Below are positions 8,476 through 18,149 of a stretch of 64,000 nucleotides of DNA, in pieces. The position numbers and the translations under genes were made by a program. The stretch lies in NCBI RefSeq assembly GCF_007595705.1, contig NZ_NISY01000002.1:248001-312000 (forward strand), written 5' to 3'. Below the pieces are notes generated by a model. The model ran no database searches and was not told where the DNA came from. It saw nothing but the letters and a program-made list of their open reading frames with translations. How positions within the stretch are numbered: position 1 is the stretch's first letter; each line of letters starts with the position of its first letter. Origin of the DNA: Streptomyces sp. SAJ15 (GTDB taxonomy: Bacteria; Actinomycetota; Actinomycetes; Streptomycetales; Streptomycetaceae).

Positions 8476-9429
8476 ATGCGGAGGAAAGGCGGTCCCCGGA
8501 AGGCCGGGGAGTTGCGGAAGAACCTGTTCATCCTGGGGTTCCTGGCCCTGCCGGTGGCGATTTACGCGATCTTCGTGATCTCGCCCTTCATCCAGGCGTT
8601 CCAGATCTCGCTGACCGACTGGAGCGGCGTGCGGGGCGCCGCGAAGTACACCGGGTTCGACAACTACGACAAGCTGCTGCACAGCGACGAGTTCCTGAAC
8701 GCGCTGAAGCACAACGCGATCATGTTGGCGGTGGTGCCGGTCATCACCCTGGGGCTGGGGCTCTTCTTCGCCTTCATGCTCAACGTCGGCGGCCGCTCGC
8801 GCCGCGGGGCGGTGATCACCGGGGTGCGCGGCACCTCCGTCTACCGGTTCGTCTTCTTCTTCCCCCAGGTCATCTCCATCGCCATCATCTCGGTGATCTG
8901 GTTCAACATCTACAACCCCGACGCCCGCGAGGGACTGCTGAACTCGCTGCTCGGGGCCGTGGGCCTGGACTCCCTGCAGAGCTCCTGGCTCGGGGACAAG
9001 AGCCTCGCGCTCACCTGCATCATGGCGGTGATGGTCTGGGCGCACGTCGGCTTCTACGTGGTGCTCTTCTCGGCCGCCATGGCCAACATCCCCCGGGACA
9101 TCTACGAGGCGGCGCTGCTGGACGGCGCGGGCCGTACCCACACCTTCTTCCGCATCACGCTGCCGCTGCTGTGGGACACGGTGCAGACCGGCTGGGTCTA
9201 CATGGGCATCATCGCCATGGACGCCTTCGCGCTGGTGCAGATCATGTCCGTGAACATGGGCGGACCCAACGGGGCGACCGACGTGGTGCCGCTGAGGCTC
9301 TATCAGACCGCCTTCCGGGACAGCCAGTACGGCTACGCGTCGGCCATGGGCGTCGCCATGCTCGTGGTCACCCTGCTGTTCGCCGTGCTCACCATGCGCT
9401 TCGCGCGGCGTGAGCGGATCGAGTTCTAG
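8476..9429 (+). CDS. ngcF: GlcNAc/chitobiose ABC transporter permease
   Basis: 317 residues from ATG 8476 (GGGAG 4-5 nt upstream). MalF-type inner-membrane permease with about six helices: an N-terminal helix FILGFLALPVAIYAIFVISP, and the EAA loop (IYEAALLDGAGRTHTFFRITLPLL) that docks on the ATPase. It pairs with NgcG, whose gene begins 14 nt after its stop. Confidence 0.88.
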   Translation: MRRKGGPRKAGELRKNLFILGFLALPVAIYAIFVISPFIQAFQISLTDWSGVRGAAKYTGFDNYDKLLHSDEFLNALKHNAIMLAVVPVITLGLGLFFAFMLNVGGRSRRGAVITGVRGTSVYRFVFFFPQVISIAIISVIWFNIYNPDAREGLLNSLLGAVGLDSLQSSWLGDKSLALTCIMAVMVWAHVGFYVVLFSAAMANIPRDIYEAALLDGAGRTHTFFRITLPLLWDTVQTGWVYMGIIAMDAFALVQIMSVNMGGPNGATDVVPLRLYQTAFRDSQYGYASAMGVAMLVVTLLFAVLTMRFARRERIEF

Positions 9430-9443
9430 GGGGTCGCGGACTC

Positions 9444-10361
9444 ATGACGACGGACATCACCGAGGTCTCCCCGCCGGAGGCCGTGCCCCCGGCACCGCGG
9501 CCGCCGCGCGAGCCGGCACGCCGGTCCGAGGGGGCCGTGCTCAACGTCTTCTCCCACGGCATCCTCGTCACCTGGGCGCTCATGGTGGGGCTGCCGCTGG
9601 TCTGGGTGCTGTGGAGCTCCTTCAAGACCAGCGACGGCATCCTCAGCGACCCCTGGTCGCTGCCCGGGAGACTGCACTTCGAGAACTGGGGCAACGCCTG
9701 GCGGGAGGCGAACTTCGGCGACTACTTCCTCAACACCATCATCGTGGTCGGGGGCTCGGTGCTCGGCACCATGGTGCTCGGGTCGATGGCCGCCTATGTG
9801 CTGGCCCGGTTCTCCTTCCCCGGCAACCGGCTCCTCTACTACCTCTTCGTCGGCGGCATGGCGTTCCCGGTGTTCATGCTGGTGATCCCGCTCTTCTTCG
9901 TGATGCGGGACTTCCCGGGGCAGAATCTGCTGGCCACCTACCACGGCCTGATCCTGGTCTACATCGCCTACTCGCTGCCGTTCACGGTCTTCTTCATGAC
10001 GGCGTTCTTCCGGACGCTGCCGACCTCGATCGCCGAGGCGGCGATGATCGACGGGGCCTCGCACACCCGGGTCTTCTTCCAGGTGATGCTGCCGATGGCC
10101 CGCCCGGGTCTGATCAGCATCGGCATCTTCAACTTCCTGGGGCAGTGGAACCAGTACCTGCTGCCGATGGTGCTCAACCAGGACGAGAAGAAGTACGTGC
10201 TGACCCAGGGGCTGGCCCAGATCGCGCTCCAGCAGCAGTACGAGACGGACTGGGGAGCGCTCATGGCGGGGATGACCATCGCCATGCTGCCGGTGCTGAT
10301 CGTTTACTTCTTGTTCCAACGGCAGGTCCAGGCGGGCCTGACGGCGGGGGCGCTGAAGTAG
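9444..10361 (+). CDS. ngcG: GlcNAc/chitobiose ABC transporter permease
   Basis: 305 residues, MalG-type permease with a 35-residue cytosolic N terminus, six predicted helices and the EAA loop AEAAMIDGASHTRVFFQVMLP near residues 195-215. It forms the membrane channel with NgcF. ATG 9444 has a weak G-rich SD, consistent with translation coupled to ngcF. No ATPase follows; the next gene is the ROK regulator. Confidence 0.87.
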   Translation: MTTDITEVSPPEAVPPAPRPPREPARRSEGAVLNVFSHGILVTWALMVGLPLVWVLWSSFKTSDGILSDPWSLPGRLHFENWGNAWREANFGDYFLNTIIVVGGSVLGTMVLGSMAAYVLARFSFPGNRLLYYLFVGGMAFPVFMLVIPLFFVMRDFPGQNLLATYHGLILVYIAYSLPFTVFFMTAFFRTLPTSIAEAAMIDGASHTRVFFQVMLPMARPGLISIGIFNFLGQWNQYLLPMVLNQDEKKYVLTQGLAQIALQQQYETDWGALMAGMTIAMLPVLIVYFLFQRQVQAGLTAGALK

Positions 10362-10393
10362 CCGCGGGCGCGCGGTCCGCGCGGCCGGTCGCG

Positions 10394-10433
10394 ACGACGG
10401 GCTCACCCTGCGTGGCCGGGGCGGGCCCGTCGT
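10394..10433 (+). terminator. Possible terminator after ngcG
   Basis: ACGACGGGC pairs with GCCCGTCGT across a 22-nt loop, 33 bp past the ngcG stop. The loop is long, so confidence is low. Confidence 0.35.
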
Positions 10434-10622
10434 GACGTATCTCACCCACCCGCTCACCAGGCGTGTTCGATACACCGTGTCCCACCTGTGTCCCGTGAGG
10501 TCTTGACGGGGGACAACCGCGCCGGCTCGACTTAGAGTTCACATGTTGGAGACAATGCCGGGCCCCATCGTCGTGGCCCGGCCGGTGGTGCGGCCGTCGT
10601 GCCGGCGCCGTAGCGGGAGTGG

Positions 10623-11825
10623 ATGGGCGTGGAGACTCCGGGATCGCAGTCGTCGCTGCACCGGGCCAACCTGGAGCGGGTCGTGCGCGCGGTGCGGATG
10701 GCGGGCTCGCTCACACAGGCGGAGATCGCCCGGTCCACCGGGCTGTCCGCCGCGACGGTCTCCAATATCGTTCGGGAGCTGAAGGACGGCGGGACGGTGG
10801 AGGTCACCCCGACCTCGGCCGGCGGCCGGCGGGCCCGCAGCGTCTCGCTGAGCGGCCACGCCGGGATCGTGGTCGGCGTGGACTTCGGCCACACCCACCT
10901 GCGGGTGGCCATCGGCAACCTGGCCCACCAGGTGCTCGCCGAGGAGTCCGAACCGCTGGATGTGGACGCGTCCGCGGCGCAGGGCATGGACCGGGCGGAG
11001 GCCCTGGTGGGCCGGCTGATCGAGGTCACCGGCATCAGCCCGGACAAGGTGATCGGGGTGGGCCTGGGCGTGCCGGGGCCGATCGACGTGGAGACCGGCG
11101 CGCTCGGCTCCACCGCGATCCTGCCGGGCTGGGCGGGCACCAATCCCCGCGACGAACTGGCCGCCCGACTGGGCGTCCCGGTGCACGTGGACAACGACGC
11201 CAACCTGGGCGCGCTGGGCGAACTGGTCTGGGGCGCCGGGCGAGGGGTCGCCGACCTGGCGTACATCAAGGTCGCCAGCGGCGTCGGCGCGGGGCTCGTG
11301 ATCAGTGGGCAGATCTATCGCGGCCCCGGCGGCACGGCGGGCGAGATCGGGCATATCACCCTGGATGAGTCGGGTCCGGTCTGTCGCTGCGGCAACCGCG
11401 GTTGTCTGGAAACGTTCGCCGCCGCCCGCTATGTGCTGCCGCTCCTGCACTCCAGCCATGGCGCCGACCTCACCGTGGAGCGCATGGTCCGGCTGGCCCG
11501 GGACGGCGACCCCGGCTGCCGTCGGGTCATCGCCGATGTGGGGCGGCATATCGGTAGCGGAGTGGCCAATCTGTGCAATCTGCTCAATCCCAGCAGAGTG
11601 CTGCTCGGCGGACATCTCGCCGAGTCCGGCGAGCTGGTGCTGGGGCCCATCCGCGAGTCGGTGGCGCGGTACGCGATCCCCAGCGCGGCACGGCGGTTGT
11701 CGGTGATGCCGGGCGCGCTGGGCGACCGCGCGGAGGTGCTCGGCGCCATCGCCCTGGTGCTGAGCGAGATGGGCGACTCCACGCTGCTGGACGGCTCGCC
11801 GCTGGGAGCGCCGTCGCTCAACTGA
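10623..11825 (+). CDS. rok7B7: ROK-family transcriptional regulator (Rok7B7-like)
   Basis: About 400 residues. An N-terminal winged helix (residues about 18-60; SLTQAEIARSTGLSAATVSNIV) is followed by a ROK sugar-kinase fold: DFGHTHLRVAIGNL, GVPGPID, DNDANLGALGE and the zinc motif GEIGHITL...CRCGNRGCLE. Start is ATG 10623 or GTG 10629; the GGAG at 10616-10619 fits the second slightly better. Its position between ngcEFG and xylFGH is that of rok7B7 in S. coelicolor, reported to control xylose transport and to affect GlcNAc sensing and antibiotics. The long inverted repeat before xylF is a candidate operator. Confidence 0.88.
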   Translation: MGVETPGSQSSLHRANLERVVRAVRMAGSLTQAEIARSTGLSAATVSNIVRELKDGGTVEVTPTSAGGRRARSVSLSGHAGIVVGVDFGHTHLRVAIGNLAHQVLAEESEPLDVDASAAQGMDRAEALVGRLIEVTGISPDKVIGVGLGVPGPIDVETGALGSTAILPGWAGTNPRDELAARLGVPVHVDNDANLGALGELVWGAGRGVADLAYIKVASGVGAGLVISGQIYRGPGGTAGEIGHITLDESGPVCRCGNRGCLETFAAARYVLPLLHSSHGADLTVERMVRLARDGDPGCRRVIADVGRHIGSGVANLCNLLNPSRVLLGGHLAESGELVLGPIRESVARYAIPSAARRLSVMPGALGDRAEVLGAIALVLSEMGDSTLLDGSPLGAPSLN

Positions 11826-11839
11826 CCGGTCCGGTGAGC

Positions 11840-11875
11840 GCGGGCCCCGCGGCGACGGCTCGCCGCGGGGCCCGC
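11840..11875 (+). terminator. Strong terminator after ROK regulator gene
   Basis: Perfect 16-bp stem (GCGGGCCCCGCGGCGA) with loop CGGC, 14 bp after the stop codon. It separates the regulator from xylF, which therefore needs its own promoter. Confidence 0.8.
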
Positions 11876-11903
11876 CGCTCGTTCAAGGCTGAGTTCAGAC
11901 AGA

Positions 11904-11932
11904 TAACGAATGGCACCGTTGCCATCTCGTTA
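11904..11932 (+). promoter_or_regulatory. Long inverted repeat before xylF, candidate ROK operator
   Basis: TAACGA-ATGGCA-CCGT-TGCCAT-c-TCGTTA: 12-bp arms with one bulged base, about 94 bp upstream of the xylF start. AT-rich compared with its surroundings and followed by TTGACG at 11945. Size and place fit an operator for the adjacent ROK regulator. A transcript hairpin is less likely, as the promoter probably lies downstream. Confidence 0.5.
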
Positions 11933-12025
11933 AGGATTTACTTCTTGACGTCATGCTGACGGCCGAGTTGACTTCCAGCCACCTCGGCCGCAATGACGCG
12001 GCCTCGTCAGGGAGGTCACCCCCAT

Positions 12026-13126
12026 ATGAACGCCACGATGCGTCGCGTCCTCATGGCCACCGCCGCTGTTTCGATGGCCGCGTCCCTCGCCGCCTGCGGC
12101 TCCGCGAAGGAAGCCGGAGACAAGGACAAGGGCGACAAGAAGAAGACAGGTCCGCTCACCATCGGTCTGCTCCTCCCCGAGGACCAGACCGCGAGATACG
12201 AGAGCTTCGACCGCCCCCTGATCACCGAGAAGATCAAGGGGCTGTGCGCGGAGTGCACCGTCCAGTACGCCAACGCCAAGTCGGACCCGTCGGTGCAGCA
12301 GCAGCAGGTCGACTCGATGATCACCAAGAAGGTGGACGTGATCATCCTCGACGCGGTCGACTCCAAGTCCATCGCCAGCTCCGTGAAGAAGGCCGACGAG
12401 GCGGGCATCCCGGTCGTCGCCTACGACCGGCTCGCCGAGGGCCCGGTCTCCGCCTACACCTCCTTCGACAACGAGGAGGTCGGCAAGGTCCAGGGCAAGG
12501 CGCTCCTCAAGGCGCTCGGGGGCAAGGCCAAGGACGGCAAGGTCGTCATGCTCAACGGCTGGGAGGCCGACCCCAACGCCGCCCTCTTCAAGAAGGGCGC
12601 GCTGTCCGTCCTGGACGGCAAGGTCGACATCGCCAAGTCCTACGACGTGGACCGCTGGCTGCCGGACAAGGCCAACGAGGCCATGAGCGGCGCCATCTCC
12701 TCGCTCGGCAAGGACGAGATCATCGGCGTCTACTCCGCCAACGACGGCATGGCGGGCGGCGCCATCACCGCGCTCAAGAGCGGCGGCTTCGACTCCCTGC
12801 CGCCGGTGACCGGCCAGGACGCGGAGCTCGCGGGCGTGCAGCGGATCCTCGCCGGTGAGCAGTACATGAGCGTCTACAAGCCGTACGAGCCCGAGGCGAC
12901 CGCCGCCGCCGAGATGGCGCTGGCCCTCGGCCGCGGTGAGAAGGTGGCCGCCTCCGCCACCGTCGACAGCGGCAGCGCCAAGAAGATCCCGGCCACCCTG
13001 ATCACCCCCCTGGCGCTGACCAAGGACAACGTCAAGGACACCGTGGTCAAGGACGGCCTCTGGAAGGTCGACGACATCTGCACCGCCAAGTACGCGTCCG
13101 CCTGCAAGTCCGCGGGCCTGAAGTAG
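12026..13126 (+). CDS. xylF: Xylose-type ABC transporter, periplasmic-binding lipoprotein
   Basis: 366 residues from ATG 12026 (GGGAGG 10 nt upstream; ATG 12038 is possible). Signal peptide with lipobox SLAAC. The body is a type I periplasmic-binding fold (Peripla_BP_4): LTIGLLLPEDQTARYESFDRP, VIILDAVDSKSI, IPVVAYDRLAEGP, GVYSANDGMAGGAI. The YDR segment and QQQQVDSMI spacing are those of D-xylose-binding XylF proteins. It binds pentose outside the cell and feeds XylH/XylG. A hairpin and a 425-bp gap separate it from xylG. Confidence 0.87.
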   Translation: MNATMRRVLMATAAVSMAASLAACGSAKEAGDKDKGDKKKTGPLTIGLLLPEDQTARYESFDRPLITEKIKGLCAECTVQYANAKSDPSVQQQQVDSMITKKVDVIILDAVDSKSIASSVKKADEAGIPVVAYDRLAEGPVSAYTSFDNEEVGKVQGKALLKALGGKAKDGKVVMLNGWEADPNAALFKKGALSVLDGKVDIAKSYDVDRWLPDKANEAMSGAISSLGKDEIIGVYSANDGMAGGAITALKSGGFDSLPPVTGQDAELAGVQRILAGEQYMSVYKPYEPEATAAAEMALALGRGEKVAASATVDSGSAKKIPATLITPLALTKDNVKDTVVKDGLWKVDDICTAKYASACKSAGLK

Positions 13127-13551
13127 CCGAGGGCCCGGGCCGTCGCTGAGGCGGCCCGGCCACGCACCACCGGGGGGCGGTGTCCCGCTCCGCACGGCCG
13201 GACCGGCCGAGCGGCGGGGCCGCCCCGCACGGGCGCGGCCGCCGCGCCGGTACACCCGCCCCGCGGGCCCCACCACCGGGTGGACCCGCCGCCGGCAGGG
13301 CGCCCGACCACCGCCGGCCGGAGCACGCCCGAACCCACGGGCCCGCCCCCTCGGGGCGGCGTACGGCCCGTGGGCCCGAGGCCCCGAAGCGGCCACCCCG
13401 CACCGGCCCACCGCACCCACCCCGGTGCCGGATCCGGAGCCCTCGAGGCCCCCGGATCCCACCCCCCAGACGCTGGCGAGGGGAGTCGGCCCGCCCGGCA
13501 CCCCCTCTGCAATCCGCAGGGTCCCCCTGCCCTAGATCGGAGAAGGCCATC
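13127..13551 (+). other. Long GC-rich spacer between xylF and xylG
   Basis: 425 bp with no SD-preceded gene. It starts with an 8-bp stem (13135-13142 with 13152-13159) that may attenuate transcription, followed by very GC-rich sequence without clear repeats. The gap is unusually long for genes of one transporter. Confidence 0.6.
13135..13159 (+). terminator. Attenuator-like hairpin after xylF
   Basis: CCGGGCCG pairs with CGGCCCGG across a 9-nt loop, 8 bp past the xylF stop. Same position as the hairpin after ngcE. Confidence 0.5.
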
Positions 13552-14331
13552 GTGCCGAACGAACCCGTACTTGCGTTGCGCGGGATCTCCAAGCGGTTCG
13601 GCGCCGTCCAGGCGCTGACCGACGTTCACCTGGAGGTCCACGCCGGTGAGGTGGTCGCCCTGGTCGGCGACAACGGCGCCGGTAAGTCCACCCTCGTCAA
13701 GACCATCGCCGGAGCCGGGCCGGCCGACGACGGCGTCGTCGAGTGGTGCGGCAAGCCGGTGACCATCCAGCGCCCGCACGACGCCCAGGAGCTGGGCATC
13801 GCGACCGTCTACCAGGACCTCGCGCTGTGCGACAACATCGACGTCGTCGGCAACCTCTTCCTGGGACGCGAGATCCTGCGCCGCGGCGCACTGGACGAGG
13901 TGGAGATGGAGCGCCGCTCGCGCGAGCTGCTCAGCACCCTCTCGATCCGCATCCCCAGCGTCCGCATCCCGATCGCCTCGCTCTCCGGCGGCCAGCGGCA
14001 GACCGTCGCCATCGCCCGCTCCATGCTCGGCGACCCCAAGCTGGTGATCCTCGACGAGCCCACCGCCGCCCTCGGCGTCGAGCAGACCGCGCAGGTCCTC
14101 GACCTGGTCGAGCGGCTGCGCGAACGCGGCCTCGCGGTGATCCTCATCAGCCACAACATGGCCGACGTCAAGGCGGTCGCGGACCGGGTCGCGGTGCTGC
14201 GCCTGGGCCGCAACAACGGCACCTTCGACGTCCGCACCACCTCTCAGGAAGACATCATCTCCGCCATCACCGGCGCCACGGACAACGCCGTGACCCGCCG
14301 CAAGGCGCGTACCGCGGAGGCCCAGAAGTGA
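13552..14331 (+). CDS. xylG: Xylose-type ABC transporter ATP-binding protein
   Basis: 259 residues from GTG 13552 (GGAGAAGG 5 nt upstream). Walker A GDNGAGKST, signature LSGGQRQTVAIARSM, Walker B LVILDEPTAALG and switch His ISHNM are all intact. It is a single-ATPase protein of about half the length of E. coli XylG/RbsA, which carry two cassettes; it must dimerise. It energises XylH. The last four bases overlap xylH (GTGA). Confidence 0.87.
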   Translation: MPNEPVLALRGISKRFGAVQALTDVHLEVHAGEVVALVGDNGAGKSTLVKTIAGAGPADDGVVEWCGKPVTIQRPHDAQELGIATVYQDLALCDNIDVVGNLFLGREILRRGALDEVEMERRSRELLSTLSIRIPSVRIPIASLSGGQRQTVAIARSMLGDPKLVILDEPTAALGVEQTAQVLDLVERLRERGLAVILISHNMADVKAVADRVAVLRLGRNNGTFDVRTTSQEDIISAITGATDNAVTRRKARTAEAQK

Positions 14332-15635
14332 CCACCGACCTCAACAAGTCGAGCAGCGCGCAGGAACCCGGCGCGCAGGAACCCGTCGACGAGGCCCCCG
14401 CGGCCCCCGCGGCCGTCACCGCCGTCGACCCCCGGCTGCTGGTGCGCCAGCAGGGCGTCAAGGGATACCTCCAGGAGCTGGGGCGCAAGCTGCGCAGCGG
14501 CGAGCTGGGCGCCCTCCCGGTCATCGTCGGCATCGCCGTCATCTGGGCCGTCTTCCAGATCAAGGACGACGCCTTCCTCTCCCCGAAGAACCTCTCCGAC
14601 CTGTCGATCATCATCGGCGGCACCGGCCTGATCTCGGTCGGCATCGTCTTCGTGCTGCTGCTCGGCGAGATCGACCTGTCGGTCGGCTCGGTCAGCGGCC
14701 TGGCCGCGGCGACCACGGCGGTGCTCAACGTCAAGGAGGGCATGCCCGAGGTCCCGGCGATACTCATCGGCCTCGCCGTCGGCGCCGCCCTCGGTGTGGT
14801 GCACGGCTACTTCTTCGCCAAGATCGGCGTGCCGGCCTTCGTGGTCACCCTGGCCGGCCTGCTCGCCTGGAACGGCCTGATGCTCCAGGTGCTGAGCAGC
14901 ACCGGATCCATCCAGCTCGACGACGACAGCCTGCTGCGCACCCTGTCCACCCACTACTTCTCGGACATCGCCGCCGCGTACGCGGCGGCGGCGCTGGCCG
15001 TGGGCGCCTTCTTCCTGGCCCAGTTCCTGGACGCCAGGCGGCGCAAGGAGGCCGGCATCCCGGCCCGGCCGATGGGCGAGATCCTGGTGCGCACCGCGGT
15101 GCTGGCGGTGATCGCCTTCGCCGCCGCCTGGAAGCTCAACGAGTACATGGGCCTGCCGCTCGCCCTGGTGATCTTCCTGGTGGTGCTGGTCGTCCTGGAC
15201 TTCGTGGTGCGCCGTACCTCCTACGGCCGCAAGGTGATCGCGCTCGGCGGCAGCGTCGAGGCCGCCCGCCGCGCGGGCATCAACGTGGCCGCCGTCCGGA
15301 TCTCGGTGTTCGCCCTGGCCGGGTTCCTCGCCGCCTGCGGTGGTCTCATGATCGCCTCCCGTGTCGGCACCGCCAGCCAGCAGGCCGGCACCGGCAACCT
15401 GCTGATGGAGGCCATCGCCGCCGCGGTCATCGGCGGCACCAGCCTCTTCGGCGGCCGCGGCTCGGTCTGGTCGGCGCTGCTGGGCATGCTGGTCATCGGC
15501 TCGATCTCGTCCGGCATGTACCTGCTGAGCGTGGGCAACTCCGTCCAGTACATGATCACCGGTGCGGTGCTGCTCGCCGCCGTGGTGATCGACTCGGTCT
15601 CCCGTAAGACACAGAAGACAGCCGGCCGCGGCTGA
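14328..15635 (+). CDS. xylH: Xylose-type ABC transporter permease
   Basis: 435 residues; GTG 14328 overlaps the xylG stop, so translation is coupled. BPD_transp_2 (RbsC/XylH) family with about ten helices. Features: LLLGEIDLSVGSVSGLAAA, GVPAFVVTLAGLLAWNGL, and GGTSLFGGRGSVWSALLGMLVIG near the C terminus. Length and the central charged loop (QFLDARRRKEAG) fit XylH rather than shorter ribose permeases. Confidence 0.87.
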   Translation: MTTDLNKSSSAQEPGAQEPVDEAPAAPAAVTAVDPRLLVRQQGVKGYLQELGRKLRSGELGALPVIVGIAVIWAVFQIKDDAFLSPKNLSDLSIIIGGTGLISVGIVFVLLLGEIDLSVGSVSGLAAATTAVLNVKEGMPEVPAILIGLAVGAALGVVHGYFFAKIGVPAFVVTLAGLLAWNGLMLQVLSSTGSIQLDDDSLLRTLSTHYFSDIAAAYAAAALAVGAFFLAQFLDARRRKEAGIPARPMGEILVRTAVLAVIAFAAAWKLNEYMGLPLALVIFLVVLVVLDFVVRRTSYGRKVIALGGSVEAARRAGINVAAVRISVFALAGFLAACGGLMIASRVGTASQQAGTGNLLMEAIAAAVIGGTSLFGGRGSVWSALLGMLVIGSISSGMYLLSVGNSVQYMITGAVLLAAVVIDSVSRKTQKTAGRG

Positions 15636-15698
15636 CCCGGCGGGCCGTGGGTCGACCCGTCGGCCGCTCCCGGCGCCCCGCGCGCCCGCCGCGCCCCC

Positions 15699-15734
15699 GT
15701 GCCCGGCACCGTCCCCTGGGGCGGTGCCGGGCAC
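15699..15734 (+). terminator. Terminator after xylFGH
   Basis: GTGCCCGGCACCGTCCCC pairs with GGGGCGGTGCCGGGCAC (one bulge), 64 bp past xylH. Confidence 0.75.
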
Positions 15735-15914
15735 TCCCACGTGCGGCGTCCGCGGGCGCCGACACACTCGGCGGCACGCGGGCTCCGCGTGTATCGCGCC
15801 CCTTCGCGTGACATACATCGCATAGGCCGATCTCCCGGCCCCCGGGCGGAACATTAGACTCGTCGGACCCGGCCCCCACCGGGCCCGGACACACTCGACA
15901 GCAAGGAGGCACGG

Positions 15915-17909
15915 GTGACTCTGCTGACCCGCATCAGGGGACCACGCGATCTGGACCGGCTCAGCCCGGAGCAGCTGGATCAGCTGGCGGCGGAGATCCG
16001 TACCTTCCTCGTGGACGCCGTCTCCAAGACCGGCGGGCACCTGGGCCCCAACCTCGGCGTCGTCGAGCTGACCATCGCCCTGCACCGGGTCTTCCAGAGC
16101 CCCAGGGACAAGGTGCTCTTCGACACCGGCCACCAGTCCTACGTCCACAAGCTGCTCACCGGCCGGCAGGACTTCTCCAAGCTCAAGAGCAAGGGCGGGC
16201 TCTCCGGCTACCCCTCGCGGGCCGAGTCCGAGCACGACGTCATCGAGAACAGCCACGCCTCCACCGTGCTGGGCTGGGCCGAGGGCATCGCCAAGGCCAA
16301 CGAGGTGCTGGGCCGGGAGAACCACCACGTCGCCGCGGTGATCGGCGACGGCGCGCTGACCGGCGGCATGGCCTGGGAGGCGCTCAACAACATCGCCGCC
16401 GCCAAGGACCGCCCGCTGGTCATCGTCGTCAACGACAACGAGCGCTCCTACGCGCCCACCATCGGCGGCCTCGCCAACCACCTCGCCACCCTGCGCACCA
16501 CCGACGGCTACGAGCGCTTCCTGGCCCGCGGCAAGGACATCCTGGAGCGCACCCCGGTCGTCGGCCGGCCGCTCTACGAGACGCTGCACGGCGCCAAGAA
16601 GGGCCTGAAGGACTTCATCGCCCCGCAGGGCATGTTCGAGGACCTGGGGCTGAAGTACGTCGGCCCGATCGACGGCCACGACATCGAGGCCCTGGAGTCC
16701 GCGCTGCAGCGCGCCAAGCGCTTCCGCGGCCCGGTCATCGTGCACTGCCTCACCGAGAAGGGCCGCGGCTACCAGCCCGCCCTCCAGGACGAGGCGGACC
16801 GCTTCCACGCGGTGGGCAAGATCCACCCGGACACCGGTCTGCCGATCGCGAGCTCCGGCGCCGACTGGACCTCCGTCTTCGGCGACGAGATGGTCCGGCT
16901 CGGCGAGGAGCGCGCGGACATCGTCGCGATCACGGCGGCCATGCTGCAGCCGGTCGGCCTGGACAAGTTCGCCAAGCGCTTCCCGGACCGGGTCTACGAC
17001 GTGGGCATCGCCGAGCAGCACGCCGCCGTCTCGGCGGCGGGCCTGGCCACCGGCGGGCTGCACCCGGTCGTCGCCGTCTACGCCACCTTCCTCAACCGCG
17101 CCTTCGACCAGGTCCTGATGGACGTGGCGCTGCACAGGTGCGGCGTGACCTTCGTGCTGGACCGGGCCGGGATCACCGGCACCGACGGCGCCTCGCACAA
17201 CGGCATGTGGGACATGTCGATCCTCCAGGTCGTCCCCGGCCTACGGATCGCCGCGCCGCGCGACGCCGACCAGGTCCGTGCCCAGCTGCGCGAGGCCGTC
17301 CAGGTCACCGACGCCCCGACCGTGGTCCGCTACTCCAAGGGCGCGGTCGGCCCGGCGGTGCGGGCGGTCGGCCGGGTCGGCGGCATGGACGTGCTGCGCG
17401 AGCCGGACGCCGGCGTGGACCGCCCCGACGTGCTGCTGGTCTCGGTCGGCGCGCTCGCCCCGATGTGTCTGGAGATCGCCGACCTGCTCGACAAGCAGGG
17501 CATCTCGACGACCGTGGTCGACCCGCGCTGGGTCAAGCCGGTCGACGAGGCGCTGCCGGGGCTGGCCGCCCGACACCGGGTCGTGGTCACCGTCGAGGAC
17601 AACAGCCGGGTCGGCGGCGTCGGCTCCGCCGTCTCCCAGGCCCTGCGCGACGCGGGCGTGGACGTCCCGCTGCGCGACTTCGGCATCCCGCCGGTCTTCC
17701 TCGACCACGCCTCCCGCAAGGAGGTCATGGCCGAGATCGGGCTGACCGCGCCCGACATCGCCCGCCAGGTGACCGGCCTGGTCGCCAAGATCGACGGTCG
17801 TTTCGACGACGAGCGGGTCGAGGCGGCCGGGGACGCGGAGTCCACCGAGCCCGAGCAGCTGGCCGCGGGCGACGGGGCCGAGGTCGCCGGGGGCACCTCC
17901 CCGCGGTAG
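15915..17909 (+). CDS. dxs: 1-deoxy-D-xylulose-5-phosphate synthase
   Basis: 664 residues; GTG 15915 follows AAGGAGG by 5 nt. Makes DXP from pyruvate and glyceraldehyde 3-phosphate with thiamine diphosphate, the first step of the MEP isoprenoid route. Visible motifs: [18 protein letters not shown], the ThDP/Mg motif [16 protein letters not shown], and [18 protein letters not shown] of the pyrimidine domain. About 30 acidic residues extend past the usual C terminus. It lies next to the xylose importer, as in S. coelicolor, but has its own leader after a terminator. Confidence 0.93.
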   Translation: MTLLTRIRGPRDLDRLSPEQLDQLAAEIRTFLVDAVSKTGGHLGPNLGVVELTIALHRVFQSPRDKVLFDTGHQSYVHKLLTGRQDFSKLKSKGGLSGYPSRAESEHDVIENSHASTVLGWAEGIAKANEVLGRENHHVAAVIGDGALTGGMAWEALNNIAAAKDRPLVIVVNDNERSYAPTIGGLANHLATLRTTDGYERFLARGKDILERTPVVGRPLYETLHGAKKGLKDFIAPQGMFEDLGLKYVGPIDGHDIEALESALQRAKRFRGPVIVHCLTEKGRGYQPALQDEADRFHAVGKIHPDTGLPIASSGADWTSVFGDEMVRLGEERADIVAITAAMLQPVGLDKFAKRFPDRVYDVGIAEQHAAVSAAGLATGGLHPVVAVYATFLNRAFDQVLMDVALHRCGVTFVLDRAGITGTDGASHNGMWDMSILQVVPGLRIAAPRDADQVRAQLREAVQVTDAPTVVRYSKGAVGPAVRAVGRVGGMDVLREPDAGVDRPDVLLVSVGALAPMCLEIADLLDKQGISTTVVDPRWVKPVDEALPGLAARHRVVVTVEDNSRVGGVGSAVSQALRDAGVDVPLRDFGIPPVFLDHASRKEVMAEIGLTAPDIARQVTGLVAKIDGRFDDERVEAAGDAESTEPEQLAAGDGAEVAGGTSPR

Positions 17910-18149
17910 CCGGCACACCGCGGGTCGTCGACGCGACCGCCGGCCCGCGCCATCCGACCGCACCACCGGTGCACCGGGCCGGTCGACGCATCCGTACGGG
18001 ACCATCCGACGGATACGCCGACCGGCCCAGCGCGTTCCCGCCCGTCGCTCCCCATCGGATGAATTCGTGCGCCCCGGCAGGTGTACATACCTCCTCCGGC
18101 CCCCGGCAACCAGAACCATGACGCCGACGGGCAATCGTGGAGGTGCGCC

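Noticed and set aside
14244..17198. 984-codon minus-strand frame opposite xylH and dxs
   Set aside because: Shadow of two well-recognised genes; low-complexity His/Asp/Gly translation.
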